Positions 61,901 to 64,000 of a stretch of DNA of 64,000 nt are shown here, one piece after another. This DNA is from DATAPD01 sp036265385 (GTDB lineage: Bacteria; Acidobacteriota; Terriglobia; Terriglobales; Acidobacteriaceae), in contig DATAPD010000055.1 in NCBI GenBank assembly GCA_036265385.1, positions 62,001 to 126,000 of the forward strand, written 5' to 3'. Below the pieces are notes generated by a model. It did not search any database, was not told where the DNA came from, and saw nothing but the letters and a program-made list of their open reading frames with translations. The number at the start of each line of letters is the position of its first letter. Position 1 is the stretch's first letter. The position numbers and the translations under genes are program-made.

Positions 61901-61925
61901 ACGGCGGGCGAGCGCCCGCCGTTTC
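61901..61925. terminator. Bidirectional terminator between converging genes
   Basis: Stem ACGGCGGGC / GCCCGCCGT with a GAGC loop, followed by TTTCC on the plus strand. It lies between the 61900 stop and the gyrA stop at 61932. Confidence 0.75.
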
Positions 61926-61931
61926 CGATCA

Positions 61932-64000
<2,069 letters not shown>

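Overview
The window looks like a chromosomal segment of a soil-type Acidobacteriota bacterium (class Terriglobia, Koribacter-like). This is inferred from the gene mix, not from a database match: paired MacB/FtsX-like permeases, a Ser/Thr kinase fused to a TolB-type propeller, a DUF5916 barrel protein, an HAF-repeat protein, a PEP-CTERM protein, LytTR signalling, many Sec-type secreted proteins and moderate GC. No tRNA, rRNA, CRISPR array, integrase or intact transposase was seen.

Layout. 1-3.7 kb: a membrane protein cut by the left edge and two ABC permeases on the minus strand. 4.0-5.3 kb: a small secreted protein and a secreted beta-carbonic anhydrase. 5.3-11.5 kb: many short genes on both strands, mostly unrecognised membrane or secreted proteins, plus a TetR/SRPBCC pair. 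11.6-21.0 kb: a conserved core with a PEGA protein, a GNAT enzyme coupled to trmFO, rsmG, three parS sites, parA and parB, then DUF2231 and DUF5996 genes. 21.0-26.9 kb: a second block of short genes (ExbD-like, metallothionein, cupin, DUF1272, PAP2 and unknowns). 27-34.3 kb: kinase-TolB, hybrid histidine kinase and a galactose-oxidase-like enzyme. 34.8-48.5 kb: small membrane proteins, a dual-specificity phosphatase, a redoxin gene with an internal stop, a DUF3147 pair, an Nramp-like transporter, cupin, HAF, AEC, response regulator, zincin, PEP-CTERM and beta-barrel genes. 48.6-61.9 kb: FCY1-like deaminase, amidohydrolase, PilZ/coiled-coil protein, cytochrome P460, a LytS/LytTR pair, ADP-ribosylglycohydrolase, DUF5916 protein and a large secreted protein. 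The right edge cuts gyrA.

The main discovery candidate is a family of about 17 intergenic sites found only in the two small-gene blocks. The best copies have two long complementary arms (core TCAATGAGTGTAAT and its complement), a variable loop, a 5-6 nt spacer on each side, and AAC on the left with GTT on the right. In 12 of 17 cases a gene ends just before the site in the site's own direction. This is the layout of integron cassettes with attC sites. With no integrase in the window it would be a CALIN (cluster of attC sites lacking integron integrase). A REP/MITE-like repeat family is the main alternative.

Other points of interest: palindromic repeats read in frame inside trmFO, an amber codon next to the cysteine of a redoxin, a duplicated LytTR tail beyond the ADP-ribosylglycohydrolase gene, three perfect parS sites before parA, and several small genes with clear ribosome binding sites. 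rsmG-parS-parAB and gyrA together suggest, but do not prove, an origin-proximal location.
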